Below are positions 34,058 to 42,968 of a stretch of 64,000 bases of DNA, in pieces (the stretch's first letter is position 1; each line of letters begins with the position of its first letter). The position numbers and the translations under genes were made by a program. Under the pieces are notes generated by a model. That model worked only from the letters and a program-made list of their open reading frames with translations. It did not search any database and was not told the DNA's origin. The stretch covers positions 248,001-312,000 of the forward strand of contig CAZTUB010000002.1 in the NCBI GenBank assembly GCA_964615905.1, given 5' to 3'. Source of the DNA: DATLMR01 sp964615905. GTDB taxonomy: Bacteria > Acidobacteriota > Blastocatellia > UBA7656.

Positions 34058-35992
34058 ATGGCGCCTAACCCTTATCTGAACAGAGTTGCGATTAAAGACC
34101 CCGCGCAGTTTTTCGGGCGCGGGAGGGAAGTCGCAAAGATATTCTCCCGGATCGGGGCGTCGCGCCCGCAATCGATCTCGGTCGTGGGCGAGCGCCGCAT
34201 CGGAAAATCGAGCCTGCTCAACTACATCAACAACCCCGAAGTCCGCGCGCGCTATCTCGACCGGGCCGACACCTTCGCCTTTGCCTTCATCGACCTCCAA
34301 CAGAAGCGGCGGCTGACGCTGACGGAGTTTTTTAAAGAGCTGTTCGCGCTGCTTGCCAGAGAGCAGGGTTACGCGGGGCTTGTGGACCAGGAGCCGAGCT
34401 TCGACTCTGTCCGCGCGCTGCTCGAAAGGTTTCGCGGCGAGGGGCGCAAGCTGATAGTGCTCTTCGACGAGTTCGACGCCATCACGACGAACCGCGCCTT
34501 CGATCTTGAGTTCTACTCCTTCCTTCGCTCAATCGCCAACAACTATGATGTGGCCTACGTGACAAGCTCCGCGCGCGACCTTCAAGAGCTTTGCTACACG
34601 CAGTTGATAGCCGACTCGCCGTTCTTCAACATCTTCACAAACGTCTTTCTTCGCGCATTCACGCGGGCCGAGTCGATGGAGCTTATCACGCGCCCGTCGG
34701 TTGAAGCGGGGCTGCCGCTCGAAGGCTACGCGCGTCGGATCATAGAGACTTCCGGTTACTTCCCGTACTTTTTGCAGATCGCCTGCGCGGCCTATTTCGA
34801 TCACCTTTCGGAGAACGGCGGCAAGCTGGATCGCGAAGAGGTCGAGGCGATCATCCTCGACGAGGCAAAGGGCCAGTTCCGGTTCATCTGGGACCACATG
34901 AGCGACAGCTCGCGCCGGTGCATACGCGACTTCATCGAGAACGGGCGGGTCGAAAAAGAGCAGGAGCATATCTACGAAGATTTGAAGCGCGCGGGCTACT
35001 TTATCGAAGACGAGCGAGGGCCGCGCATCTTTTCCCACCTCTTCTCTTCGGTCATCTCGCGCCCTCGCGTCATCACGACAGAGTTGCGCGAGACGGATCG
35101 CGCCGTCATGGCCGTGCACGACGGCAAGACGGAAAAGGTGGCCGCGCCGCCGCTGATAGAGCCTGAGGGCCACATCGGCCGGTTCGACATACGCCGCTCG
35201 CTCGGGTCGGGAGGCATGGGCGAGATATTCGAAGCCTACGACACGGAGCTACAGCGCACGGTTGCGATCAAAGTGCTCGCGTCAAAGTATGTCGAAGACG
35301 AAACGATGAAGCAGCGCTTCTTGAGAGAAGCGCGCATGGCCTCGCAGCTCAACCATCCGAACATAGCGACGATTTACGAGATAGGCGAGGCGGCGGGCAA
35401 CCCTTACATCGTCATGGAGTACGTCGAAGGCGAGACCCTGACCGACCGCCTCGTCGAAGGGCCGCTCGCCTTCGACGCCATCTTCGAGATAGGGCGGCAG
35501 GCGGCTGACGCGCTCGCCGAAGCGCACGAGCGCGGGGTGGTTCACCGCGACATCAAGTCTTCAAACATCATGATAAATGATCGCGGGAAGGTTAAGGTGC
35601 TCGACTTCGGTCTGGCGAAACCCTTGATCTTGACTAACCCCGAGGCGAGCAAGACGCGGCTGACGGAATCGGGCACGCTGCTTGGGACGGTCAGCTATAT
35701 GTCGCCGGAACAGGCGACGGGTCGCGGGGAAGTGACACACCTGTCGGACATTTTTTCGCTTGGCGTGGTGCTTTATGAAGTGACTACGGGAAGGTTGCCG
35801 TTTGAAGGCGACACGTACTTTCAGACAATCGAAGCGATAAACAAACGCATCCCCCCGCCGATCAAAAAACATCGCCCCGACGCGCCCAGGTCGCTGGTCG
35901 TGATCGTCGAGCGAATGCTTGAAAAATCCCCGGCAGACCGCTACCAGTCCGCATCCGAAGTCGCTCGCGACATAGAAACCGCAGGACAGTAA
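34058..35992 (+). CDS. AAA/STAND-like ATPase fused to Ser/Thr protein kinase
   Basis: 644 residues, 51 nt after the sensor gene, so probably one operon. Residues about 1-340 form an ATPase homologous to the C-terminus of the upstream sensor (opening NPYLNRVAIKDP versus NPYIVGNPIRSE; P-loop GERRIGKSS 44-52; Walker B D137-E138 in LIVLFDEFDAI). Residues about 374-640 are a Hanks kinase: GSGGMG 383-388, K405, HRD 496-498, DFG 516-518, all present. There is no membrane segment. The sensor probably contacts this protein through the matching ATPase domains and so controls the kinase. It ends at hairpin element R3. Confidence 0.9.
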   Translation: MAPNPYLNRVAIKDPAQFFGRGREVAKIFSRIGASRPQSISVVGERRIGKSSLLNYINNPEVRARYLDRADTFAFAFIDLQQKRRLTLTEFFKELFALLAREQGYAGLVDQEPSFDSVRALLERFRGEGRKLIVLFDEFDAITTNRAFDLEFYSFLRSIANNYDVAYVTSSARDLQELCYTQLIADSPFFNIFTNVFLRAFTRAESMELITRPSVEAGLPLEGYARRIIETSGYFPYFLQIACAAYFDHLSENGGKLDREEVEAIILDEAKGQFRFIWDHMSDSSRRCIRDFIENGRVEKEQEHIYEDLKRAGYFIEDERGPRIFSHLFSSVISRPRVITTELRETDRAVMAVHDGKTEKVAAPPLIEPEGHIGRFDIRRSLGSGGMGEIFEAYDTELQRTVAIKVLASKYVEDETMKQRFLREARMASQLNHPNIATIYEIGEAAGNPYIVMEYVEGETLTDRLVEGPLAFDAIFEIGRQAADALAEAHERGVVHRDIKSSNIMINDRGKVKVLDFGLAKPLILTNPEASKTRLTESGTLLGTVSYMSPEQATGRGEVTHLSDIFSLGVVLYEVTTGRLPFEGDTYFQTIEAINKRIPPPIKKHRPDAPRSLVVIVERMLEKSPADRYQSASEVARDIETAGQ

Positions 35993-36082
35993 GAACAGTG
36001 ACAAGTGACAAGTGACAAGAAAGAGTAAAGCTAAGCTGGCGCTTCTTCCCTTCTTGTCACTTGTCACTGTTTACTTGTCACT
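35993..36082. repeat. Heptad hairpin element R3
   Basis: GTGACAA units (36000-36018) face TTGTCAC units (36053-36082, with an interrupting GTTTAC) between the stop codons of two convergent genes. The left arm begins right after the kinase TAA, and the right arm ends two bases before the membrane-protein stop. Confidence 0.75.
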
Positions 36083-36084
36083 AC

Positions 36085-36762
36085 TTAAGTCTCCCTATGT
36101 TGTTCCGGGCTTATAGAGATCTCTTCGTTGTGGTGCGACTCGCGTGTGAACATAACAAAGCCGACGCCGATGATAATAAGGAGCAGCACCAGCACTATGA
36201 CTAAGAAGTACCAGGGAAGGTTCGGCTGGTCGGGGCGATTCGGGTCGCGCCCCCCGATTGCAAGCAGCACAAACGGGCCGACCACCGCGCCTATCAACCC
36301 GATGACGAGCGCCACGCGGTCGAGCACGCCTTCCGTGGGGACTCCGACATGCCAGCCCATGTATGCGCCGACGGACGCGGCGATCAAGGCGAGCACCGTA
36401 AATAAAAGGGTTCGACCGATGTTGGTCGTAAGATTGCCGAGCAGCAGGCCCGTCACAAACTGGCCTTTGTTGCCTTCGGGCAATGCCATATAGATCAGCG
36501 CGCTCAAGACGAGCGTTATCAACGCGACTATCACCGCATCGCCGATCCTGAGCTCTTCGCTCATCCAGCCGATGACCAGACCCCCGACCAGAAACGCGCC
36601 CAGCGTGATGCCAAAGACGAGGAGCGAGATCGTCTGTTGAGGGATGCCCGTCTCGCTCGCCGCCGCGCTATAGGCGATGCCGGTGAAGATAAGCGAGATC
36701 AGCACCTGAAGCCCAAACGTAAAGCCGAGCCCGACTAGCATCCATTTGATACGGTTTTTCAT
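36085..36762 (-). CDS. Six-helix membrane protein with C-terminal GGRD-NLPWY module
   Basis: 225 residues with six or seven hydrophobic helices and a short polar tail (ESHHNEEISISPEQ). The TM segments carry Gly-rich patterns (TLGAFLVGGLVIGWMS, ALIAASVGAYMGWH) that resemble permease-like stabilising helices. The last about 55 residues match the separate 88-residue protein at 23431-23697. I do not recognise the family. GAGGGC precedes the ATG. It is convergent with the kinase gene and is followed by feoB on the same strand. Confidence 0.65.
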   Translation of the reverse strand: MKNRIKWMLVGLGFTFGLQVLISLIFTGIAYSAAASETGIPQQTISLLVFGITLGAFLVGGLVIGWMSEELRIGDAVIVALITLVLSALIYMALPEGNKGQFVTGLLLGNLTTNIGRTLLFTVLALIAASVGAYMGWHVGVPTEGVLDRVALVIGLIGAVVGPFVLLAIGGRDPNRPDQPNLPWYFLVIVLVLLLIIIGVGFVMFTRESHHNEEISISPEQHRET

Positions 36763-37010
36763 TTTGAAGCCCTCCTGGCGCCCTTGCTCGACTGGGGTTC
36801 TGAGCCGGTTAACGCCCTGCCTTATACTTGAGTATCAATTTAAAATACCATTGTCAGCTTTACCTTACGACTTCCGGGCCTCAATGAGTTCCTGCCTTCA
36901 AAGATAGAAATAAATAATTGCTTGGGTGAGGCAATCTTAGACTCCCACGGTTCAAGAGTCAAAGGCAGGATTAAAGATTTGGAAGCGGATATACGAGATT
37001 CAGTAGCGGG

Positions 37011-38993
37011 CTATGGTATGCCGATCAAGCGAAGAAGCTGGACCGCGCCGGTCGCCAGCAGGTAGCCGAGCCCTGTGTAGAAGAGCAACTGGGCCGCCGC
37101 CATCTGCCAGGAGCCGGTTTCGCTCTTTACGACGGCCACCGTCGACAGGCATTGCAGCGAGAAGAAGAAGAAGATAATCAGCCCCGTGATCGTCGCGGTC
37201 GTAAAGATCGGCTGCGAGCTGTTTTCAAAAGTGGCCGAGCGCATCTGCTCTAAGAGGCCGTCCTGTTGCGAATCTTCATCGCCCGCAACGTGAAAGACAA
37301 TCGCCATGGAACTGACGAAGACCTCGCGGGCCGCAAATGCGGAGATAAGGCCGACGCCCACTCGCCAGTCCACACCCATCGGGTAAAGCACTGGCTCAAT
37401 CGTCTGCCCCAACTGCGCCGCGAAGGAGTGATCCAGCTCGCTTACGGCGATAAACGAAGGCTCAGGGCTGCCGGCTTCCCGAACCTGGCGCGAGCCGAGC
37501 CCGAAGTTCGACAGCAGCCACAGTATCGCAGAGACCACGACGATTGGAGTTCCCGCGCGCTTGAGGTATGAAGACGAGCGGACCCACGTCATCCTGAGCG
37601 TCGGTTTGATAAGCGGCTTGCGGTAAGCGGGCAGCTCCATCGCAAGCATCGAAGACGACCGCTTGCGCAGGAACAACCGGCTGATGAGCCCCGCCACTAT
37701 CGCGCCCACGACCAGGCTGCCGACATAGATCATGGCAAGCGCGAGCCCCGCTTTCAAAGGCTCGCCCGGAATGAGCGCCGCGAGCAGCAGCGCATAGACA
37801 GGAAGCCGCGCGCTGCAACTCATCAGCGGGAGTATCCATATCGTGAGCATTCGCTCGCGTTTCGACGGTATCGTTCGGGCGGCAAGAACCGCCGGAATGG
37901 CGCAGGCGTAACCGCTCAGCATAGGGACGAAGCTGCGCCCGTGCAGGCCGAGGTAGGAGAGCGGCTTATCGACGAGCGCCGCCCCGCGCGCAAGATAGCC
38001 TGAGTCTTCGAGCAAGTTCATCAGAAAGAAGAGTATGACAATCTGCGGGAAGAAGACCGCGACCGCCCCGACGCCACCGATCACGCCTTCGCCGATAAAC
38101 CGCGCCAGCACGCCTTCGGGCAACAATCGCGTGACGGCCTGAGCGGCCAGCCCGAAGCCCGATTCGATCAAATCCATGAACGGCTGCGCTACCCAGAATA
38201 TCGACGCAAAGAGCGCTACAAGGATCGCGAGAAACACGGGGAAGCCCCACACCTTATGGAGCACGACAGAGTCTATGCGCGATGTCAAAGCATCTTTGGC
38301 CAGGACGAGCCGGTTGCCTCGCTTGACCGCGCCGCTCGCCTCCAACATCTCGCGCACGATCCTGTATGAAGCCACCGCGTCGTCAGGCAGGTCCGAAAGC
38401 GGGCTTCCTTCCGCCTGCGGATTTTGAAGCGCCTCGTAGAGCTTCTGCATAAGCTCTGCGACCCCAAAGCCCGTTCGGCCATCGACCGCGACAACTGGAA
38501 TACGCAGGGCCGCCGCCAGCCTCGCGACATTTACAGACTGCTCCGTGCGACCGAGCATGTCGGTCATCGTAAGAGCCGCGACCATGGGCTTACCCCTGCG
38601 GGCGGCAAAACCCGCGAACTTGATGTGCCGCTCAAGCTGAGTGGCGTCGAGCACGAGTATGAGCGCGTCGGGTTGGACGGACGGGTGGTTGCCCTCAAGG
38701 ACCCGGCAGGATAACTCTTCTTCGGGCGACTGGGCGACGGTGCTGTGTACGCCCGGCAGGTCGACTATCGTGACTTCAGGCCCGAACAGCGGCTTGCTCT
38801 TGCCTTTGGAAAGGGTGACGGTTACGCCGGGATAGTTGGCCGTGTGGAAGTGCCCGCCCGTGAGCGAGTTCATGAGCGCGGTCTTACCCGCGTTGGGCAT
38901 GCCGGTCAAACAGACCGTAACGGCTCTCGTCCCCAGAATCGATGATGGAAGCATCGACCCTCGTGCTTCTTTCTCAGGCTCTGAAGAGGCCAT
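37011..38993 (-). CDS. feoB: Ferrous iron transporter FeoB
   Basis: 660 residues from the ATG at 38993; a GTG at 39032 with a weak SD would overlap feoA by 19 nt and is a possible alternative. Much longer frames upstream are out of family. The N-terminal G domain has G1 GMPNAGKTAL (31-40), the G3 DLPG and G4 TMTD. The membrane part has the gate motifs MLSGYACAIPAVLAARTI and CSARLPVYALLL typical of FeoB. It imports Fe(II) with GTP hydrolysis. It follows feoA directly, and a Fur-like site lies upstream of feoA. Confidence 0.94.
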   Translation of the reverse strand: MASSEPEKEARGSMLPSSILGTRAVTVCLTGMPNAGKTALMNSLTGGHFHTANYPGVTVTLSKGKSKPLFGPEVTIVDLPGVHSTVAQSPEEELSCRVLEGNHPSVQPDALILVLDATQLERHIKFAGFAARRGKPMVAALTMTDMLGRTEQSVNVARLAAALRIPVVAVDGRTGFGVAELMQKLYEALQNPQAEGSPLSDLPDDAVASYRIVREMLEASGAVKRGNRLVLAKDALTSRIDSVVLHKVWGFPVFLAILVALFASIFWVAQPFMDLIESGFGLAAQAVTRLLPEGVLARFIGEGVIGGVGAVAVFFPQIVILFFLMNLLEDSGYLARGAALVDKPLSYLGLHGRSFVPMLSGYACAIPAVLAARTIPSKRERMLTIWILPLMSCSARLPVYALLLAALIPGEPLKAGLALAMIYVGSLVVGAIVAGLISRLFLRKRSSSMLAMELPAYRKPLIKPTLRMTWVRSSSYLKRAGTPIVVVSAILWLLSNFGLGSRQVREAGSPEPSFIAVSELDHSFAAQLGQTIEPVLYPMGVDWRVGVGLISAFAAREVFVSSMAIVFHVAGDEDSQQDGLLEQMRSATFENSSQPIFTTATITGLIIFFFFSLQCLSTVAVVKSETGSWQMAAAQLLFYTGLGYLLATGAVQLLRLIGIP

Positions 38994-39013
38994 CACGGCT
39001 GAGCTTAAATTTG

Positions 39014-39232
39014 CTATCGAAGTTGTATCCACGCCGCTTCCCGCCGCCTGAGCGCCAGCCGCATCCCGCGCACGACGACCACGAGCGGGTCTCCGAGCGG
39101 AACTGCCTGCACGACAGCCATCTCTTCGCCGGGCGTAAGCCCAAGATCGAGCAGCCTGCGGCACTCCTCGTCAGGCCCTTCAAGCCGCTCTATGCGATAC
39201 CACTTGTTGTGTGCCGCATCCAGCACAGTCAT
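39014..39232 (-). CDS. feoA: FeoA-like SH3-domain protein
   Basis: 72 residues. The RLLDLGLTPGEEMAVVQAVP and LVVVVRGMRLALRR segments are the SH3-like beta-barrel of FeoA, the small partner of FeoB. It begins ATG (TVLDAAHNKWY) and ends 20 nt before the favoured feoB start. It probably binds the FeoB G domain at the membrane. A Fur-like palindrome lies 50-65 nt upstream. Confidence 0.88.
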   Translation of the reverse strand: MTVLDAAHNKWYRIERLEGPDEECRRLLDLGLTPGEEMAVVQAVPLGDPLVVVVRGMRLALRRREAAWIQLR

Positions 39233-39281
39233 AGCTCAACCTGTCAGACCAATAATCAGGAAGATCGCCGGGGCTTAATTA

Positions 39282-39296
39282 TGAAATTCATTTTCA
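39282..39296. promoter_or_regulatory. Fur-like operator upstream of feoA
   Basis: Read on the minus strand, TGAAA-ATGAA-TTTCA within an AT-rich tract resembles a Fur box (GATAATGAT-A-ATCATTATC pattern, degenerate). It lies upstream of feoAB, where iron-repressed control is expected. Not verified by a matrix score. Confidence 0.5.
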
Positions 39297-39352
39297 TTTG
39301 ATCCGCACCCGAAGAATAGCGGTCGGCGGGTAAGCTGTCAATAGATTTCTAT

Positions 39353-39450
39353 GGCGTAAACCGTGAACCGTAAACCGTGACAAGAAAGACCGGACGCGCC
39401 GATGATCTTCCTCTCCTTCTTGTCACGGTTTACGGTTCACGGTTTACGCC
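39353..39450. repeat. Heptad hairpin element R4
   Basis: A perfect 32-bp inverted repeat (39353-39384 with 39419-39450), loop about 34 nt, made of GTAAACC/GTGAACC/GTGACAA units. The right arm encodes the last residues (KGVNREP) and TAA of the tRNA nucleotidyltransferase. It separates that gene from feoA. Confidence 0.85.
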
Positions 39451-40848
39451 TTTAAGGCGGGCGGCGGCAATGGCCTGGTCGAGCGTGGTCACTTTATCGT
39501 CGAGTTGGAGATCATAGACTTCGCGCAGTATCCGCCCCATAGCGGGGCCGGGCGCAAAGCCCTGTTCTAACAAGTGACGCCCCAAAAGAAGCGGCGCGGG
39601 CGGCCCCTGTTCAAGCCCAAGCTCACGTACTTTTTCGATGAACCAATCAGCAGCTTCGGTCGATGAGGCGGGACCGCGAGCGAGCGCGTCGGCACGAACG
39701 ACGCGGCAGAGCAGGTCGAGATCGACTTTGGCGGCAAGCCTGCGAAACGCACCCACGGAAGCGATACTCTTGTCTCGAAACATGCGGTCCGGCGTCAGGT
39801 GCTCGCCGACGAGAGCGAGCACCTGTGCGCGCACATCGAACCCGGCGATTGTTTGAACGCCGAGCCTCTTCATCACCGAACGCGCCGGGTTCAAGCCCTG
39901 GTCGGCGTGATCGGGGAACGCTATGCGATTCCCCGCGAGCGTCTTTGTAAGGGGCTTGCCGAGGTCGTGGCAGAGCAGGGCCAGGAGCGCCGCGAGCCGC
40001 CTCTCTTTTGGTAGACCGCTGACCATCTCGATTGCGTTATCGAGAGCGAGCAGGGTGTGTTTGAAGACATCGCCTTCCGGGTGATCGGCAGGGTCCTGGA
40101 GACATCCGACAAGGGCGCGTATCTCCGGGAAGAGACTGTCGAGCACGCCCAGGTCGAGCGCCGCTTCAAGGCCGATTGAAGGGCGCGCGGCAAGCGTGAG
40201 CAGCTTTTCGATCTCGCCCCAGATTCGCTCGCGCGGCAGGTCTGAAAGGTCTATCGAGCGGCAGAGGTCTACGGTACTCGGCTCGATTGTCATCTCGAAC
40301 CGTGCGGCAAGCTGAACCGCGCGTAGCACCCTCAGGCTGTCTTCGACAAAAGTTTCGGGAGCGACAGCTTTCAAACGCCGGTCTTTCAGGTCGGAGACGC
40401 CCCCGAACGGGTCGATGATCTCGGCTGCGAGCGGGTCATACATTATCGCGTTTATGGTGAAGTCCCGACGGCGCGCGGCCTCTTCAAAAGACATCGCCGG
40501 GTCGCCTTCGATTACAAACCCGCGATGGCCGCGCGCGGTCTTCGATTCGCGGCGGGGCAGCGACACGTCTATCTCGTATCTCTCGCCTGTATCATCTGTA
40601 GAAGCGTGATGGAACGCGAGCTTATAGACGGCGAAGTGCTCGCCCACGGTGTTTACAGGGGCGATTGTCTTGAGGATGGAGCGGAGCCGCGCCGCGTCAA
40701 CTCCGTAAACCTCAAGGTCGAAGTCCTTCGACTCCATGCCGAGCAGCTGATCGCGCACAGACCCGCCGACAAGCACCGCTCGGCCGCCAGCTTCGCGCAC
40801 CGCCCGGCATATCTTTAAGACTTCCTGATTAGCTACTCTAAAGCTCAT
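39430..40848 (-). CDS. cca: CCA tRNA nucleotidyltransferase / poly(A) polymerase family with HD domain
   Basis: 472 residues from the ATG at 40848 (in-frame ATG at 40875 adds nine residues). The pol-beta nucleotidyltransferase head has LVGGSVRDQLLG and the metal-binding D42-x-D44 (KDFDLEVYG), followed by the RRRDFTINAIMYDP segment. The RNA- and ATP-binding helical domain runs about 170-230, and an HD phosphohydrolase domain (LLCHDLGKPLTK) follows. It adds or repairs CCA at tRNA 3' ends; I cannot exclude poly(A) polymerase activity. Its last seven codons and stop lie inside hairpin element R4. Confidence 0.92.
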   Translation of the reverse strand: MSFRVANQEVLKICRAVREAGGRAVLVGGSVRDQLLGMESKDFDLEVYGVDAARLRSILKTIAPVNTVGEHFAVYKLAFHHASTDDTGERYEIDVSLPRRESKTARGHRGFVIEGDPAMSFEEAARRRDFTINAIMYDPLAAEIIDPFGGVSDLKDRRLKAVAPETFVEDSLRVLRAVQLAARFEMTIEPSTVDLCRSIDLSDLPRERIWGEIEKLLTLAARPSIGLEAALDLGVLDSLFPEIRALVGCLQDPADHPEGDVFKHTLLALDNAIEMVSGLPKERRLAALLALLCHDLGKPLTKTLAGNRIAFPDHADQGLNPARSVMKRLGVQTIAGFDVRAQVLALVGEHLTPDRMFRDKSIASVGAFRRLAAKVDLDLLCRVVRADALARGPASSTEAADWFIEKVRELGLEQGPPAPLLLGRHLLEQGFAPGPAMGRILREVYDLQLDDKVTTLDQAIAAARLKGVNREP

Positions 40849-40885
40849 CACTCGAAAGCATACCGCAGAAGGCAAACTGCGGCGC

Positions 40886-41416
40886 TTATTTTGCGAAACC
40901 TCGTATATAGACTACGAGCGCCTTGATCTCGTCGTCGCCGAGCTTTTCTGAGTAAGGCGGCATCAAGGGCGGGTTGCCTTTTTTGATCACGCTGATTAAG
41001 TGGGCATCGCTCGATTTTTTCTGCCAAGCCGGGTCGCTGAAGTCCGGGGCTCCCGGTAGCCTGCTCTTTCCTTGAGCGCCGTGACACCCTGCGCACATCT
41101 GCGCTCTATAAAGCTCAGCCGCGTTTATCTTTGAAACCTGTGCCGATTGACTTGCGGGCTTCGGCTCTTCCTTCTTGTTAGCGTTGGCCGTGGCGCTTGA
41201 AACAGGCCTGTTGGCATTTGTCGCGCTTGTCGCAGGCGTTTCCGTAGCGGCTGCCGGTGACGGGCCCGGCGAAGGCTGCATGGCCGGAGATTGTGTGGCT
41301 GCCGGAGCCTGCGAGGCGTTCTGGTTCGCGTTGTGGTTTGTCGAATGGTCTGTGTTGCAGGCAAGGAAGAACGTGATTGCTGGAAACAAAAGAAGACCCA
41401 TCTTAAAAGCTCTCAT
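40886..41416 (-). CDS. Cytochrome c lipoprotein (class I)
   Basis: 176 residues. A lipoprotein signal peptide ends FFLAC (lipid-anchored C20). A long Ala/Pro/Ser/Asn-rich tether (about 21-95) follows. The single haem c domain occupies the last 80 residues with C108-A-G-C111-H112 and the axial Met M152 (PPLMPPY). It probably carries electrons between membrane redox complexes at the periplasmic side of a membrane. It is read toward the nucleotidyltransferase, 37 nt away. The tether is unlike its neighbours' composition but is normal for such proteins. Confidence 0.9.
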   Translation of the reverse strand: MRAFKMGLLLFPAITFFLACNTDHSTNHNANQNASQAPAATQSPAMQPSPGPSPAAATETPATSATNANRPVSSATANANKKEEPKPASQSAQVSKINAAELYRAQMCAGCHGAQGKSRLPGAPDFSDPAWQKKSSDAHLISVIKKGNPPLMPPYSEKLGDDEIKALVVYIRGFAK

Positions 41417-41470
41417 TCAAGCCTCCGTCCGGTAATTTTGGTATGTCCTTGGGAAAATGACAGGAGGAAC

Positions 41471-41562
41471 GTGAACCGTGAACCGTGAACCGTGACAAGA
41501 AAGACCGTAGTGGAGTTTAATCGGTCCCTCCCTCTTGTCACGGTTCACGGTTCACGGTTCAC
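41471..41562. repeat. Heptad hairpin element R5
   Basis: A perfect 29-bp inverted repeat (41471-41499 with 41534-41562) with a 34-nt loop nearly identical to that of R2. It lies between the cytochrome c gene and the end of the glycyl-tRNA synthetase gene. Confidence 0.85.
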
Positions 41563-41570
41563 GCTTCTCA

Positions 41571-42968
41571 TTAACAGACTATAAGACCCAGTTTCTTGCC
41601 GATGATGGTTTCGATCTCATCGATTGATACTCGCTCCTGCTGCATAGTGTCGCGGTCGCGTATGGTGACCTGATTGTCTTCAAGCGACTGGTGGTCCACG
41701 GTCACACAAAGCGGAGTGCCGACCTCATCCTGGCGGCGGTACAGCTTGCCTATTCCGGCCGTGTCATCATAGACCGCGCGCATGCTGCCGGTCCGTTGCA
41801 GCCGCGACTTGATCTCTTTAGCGAGCTTTACTATCGGCTCTTTATTCTTCGCGAGCGGGAGCACGGCGACTTTGATCGGCGCGAGGTCGCTGTGCAGCTT
41901 CAACACGACGCGCTTTTCGCCGTTCACCTCTTCTTCCGTGTAAGCGTCCATCAAGAAGGCGAGCACGCTGCGGTCAACGCCCGCCGAAGGCTCAATCACG
42001 TAAGGGAAGACGTGCTGGTTCGTCTCGTGGTCGAAGTATGTGAGGTCGGCCGTCGAGTCGGTGTTGATGCGCTTGCCCTCTTCGTTGGCGGGCTTTTTCG
42101 AGTGCGCTTTCAGATCGAAGTCGGTCCGATTGGCTATCCCTTCAAGCTCGTCCCACTGCTTCTCTTCATCCTCGCGGTCGGGGAAGAACCGGTATTGAAG
42201 ATCGACCGTCCGCTTGGCATAATGCGCAAGCTCCGCGCGCGGCTGCTCGTACTGCCTGAGATTTTCGGCCTTCATGCCTAGCGAGAGATACCAGTTATAA
42301 CGGTCCTCAATCCAGCGGTCGTGCCATTGCTCGTCGTTCAAGTCGCCCGGCTTGACAATCGCGGGAGGCTTGACGAAGTACTCGATCTCCATCTGCTCGA
42401 ACTCGCGCGTACGGAATATGAAATTGCCCGGCGTGATCTCGTTTCTAAACGACTTCCCGACCTGCGCGATGCCGAAAGGCAGCTTGCGATTTGTCGAGTC
42501 GAGCACGTTCTTGAAGTTTACAAAGATGCCCTGGGCGGTTTCGGGCCTCAAGTATGCGAGCCCCGACTCGTCTTCGACGGGGCCTACGGTCGTCTTAAAC
42601 ATCAGGTTGAACTGGCGCGGCTCGGTCAAGTCGGTCGAGCCACACGACGGGCACACCCCGCCTTCGATCTTGTCTGCGCGCAGCCTGGTTTTGCACTTGC
42701 GGCAATCGACGAGCGGGTCGGAAAAGGTGTCCTCGTGGCCGGAATACTTCCAAACAAGCCTGTTCATGAGCAGGCCCGCGTCGAGCCCGACCATATCGTC
42801 GCGCTCGTAGACTACGGCTCGCCACCAGGCGCGCTTTATATTGTTCTTCAATTCGACGCCGAGCGGCCCGTAATCCCATACGGAGCCGAGCCCGCCGTAA
42901 ATCTCACTGGATTGAAAGGCGAAGCCGCGTCGCTTCGCCAGCGATGTTATAGTTTCGATGTCTGCCAT
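41571..42968 (-). CDS. glyQS: Glycyl-tRNA synthetase, alpha2 type
   Basis: 465 residues from the ATG at 42968 with GAGAG upstream; an ATG at 42986 would add six residues. Class II synthetase: motif 1 region (FQSSEIYGGLGSVWDYGPLG), the zinc-finger-like CRKC...CPSCG insert, motif 2 (GKSFRNEITPGNFIFRTREF, then EQMEIEYF), motif 3 in the DRSVLAFLMDAY region, and a C-terminal anticodon-binding domain (LAPIKVAVLPLAK). It charges tRNA(Gly). The type is the eukaryote/archaeal-like single-subunit form also found in many bacteria, distinct from the alpha2beta2 GlyQ/GlyS enzyme. Gene ends next to element R5. Confidence 0.95.
   Translation of the reverse strand: MADIETITSLAKRRGFAFQSSEIYGGLGSVWDYGPLGVELKNNIKRAWWRAVVYERDDMVGLDAGLLMNRLVWKYSGHEDTFSDPLVDCRKCKTRLRADKIEGGVCPSCGSTDLTEPRQFNLMFKTTVGPVEDESGLAYLRPETAQGIFVNFKNVLDSTNRKLPFGIAQVGKSFRNEITPGNFIFRTREFEQMEIEYFVKPPAIVKPGDLNDEQWHDRWIEDRYNWYLSLGMKAENLRQYEQPRAELAHYAKRTVDLQYRFFPDREDEEKQWDELEGIANRTDFDLKAHSKKPANEEGKRINTDSTADLTYFDHETNQHVFPYVIEPSAGVDRSVLAFLMDAYTEEEVNGEKRVVLKLHSDLAPIKVAVLPLAKNKEPIVKLAKEIKSRLQRTGSMRAVYDDTAGIGKLYRRQDEVGTPLCVTVDHQSLEDNQVTIRDRDTMQQERVSIDEIETIIGKKLGLIVC

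Noticed and set aside
38994..39164. FeoB N-terminal extension from the ATG at 39164
   Set aside because: The added residues are Arg/Ala-rich, overlap feoA in another frame and do not belong to the FeoB family; a start at 38993 or 39032 is more likely.
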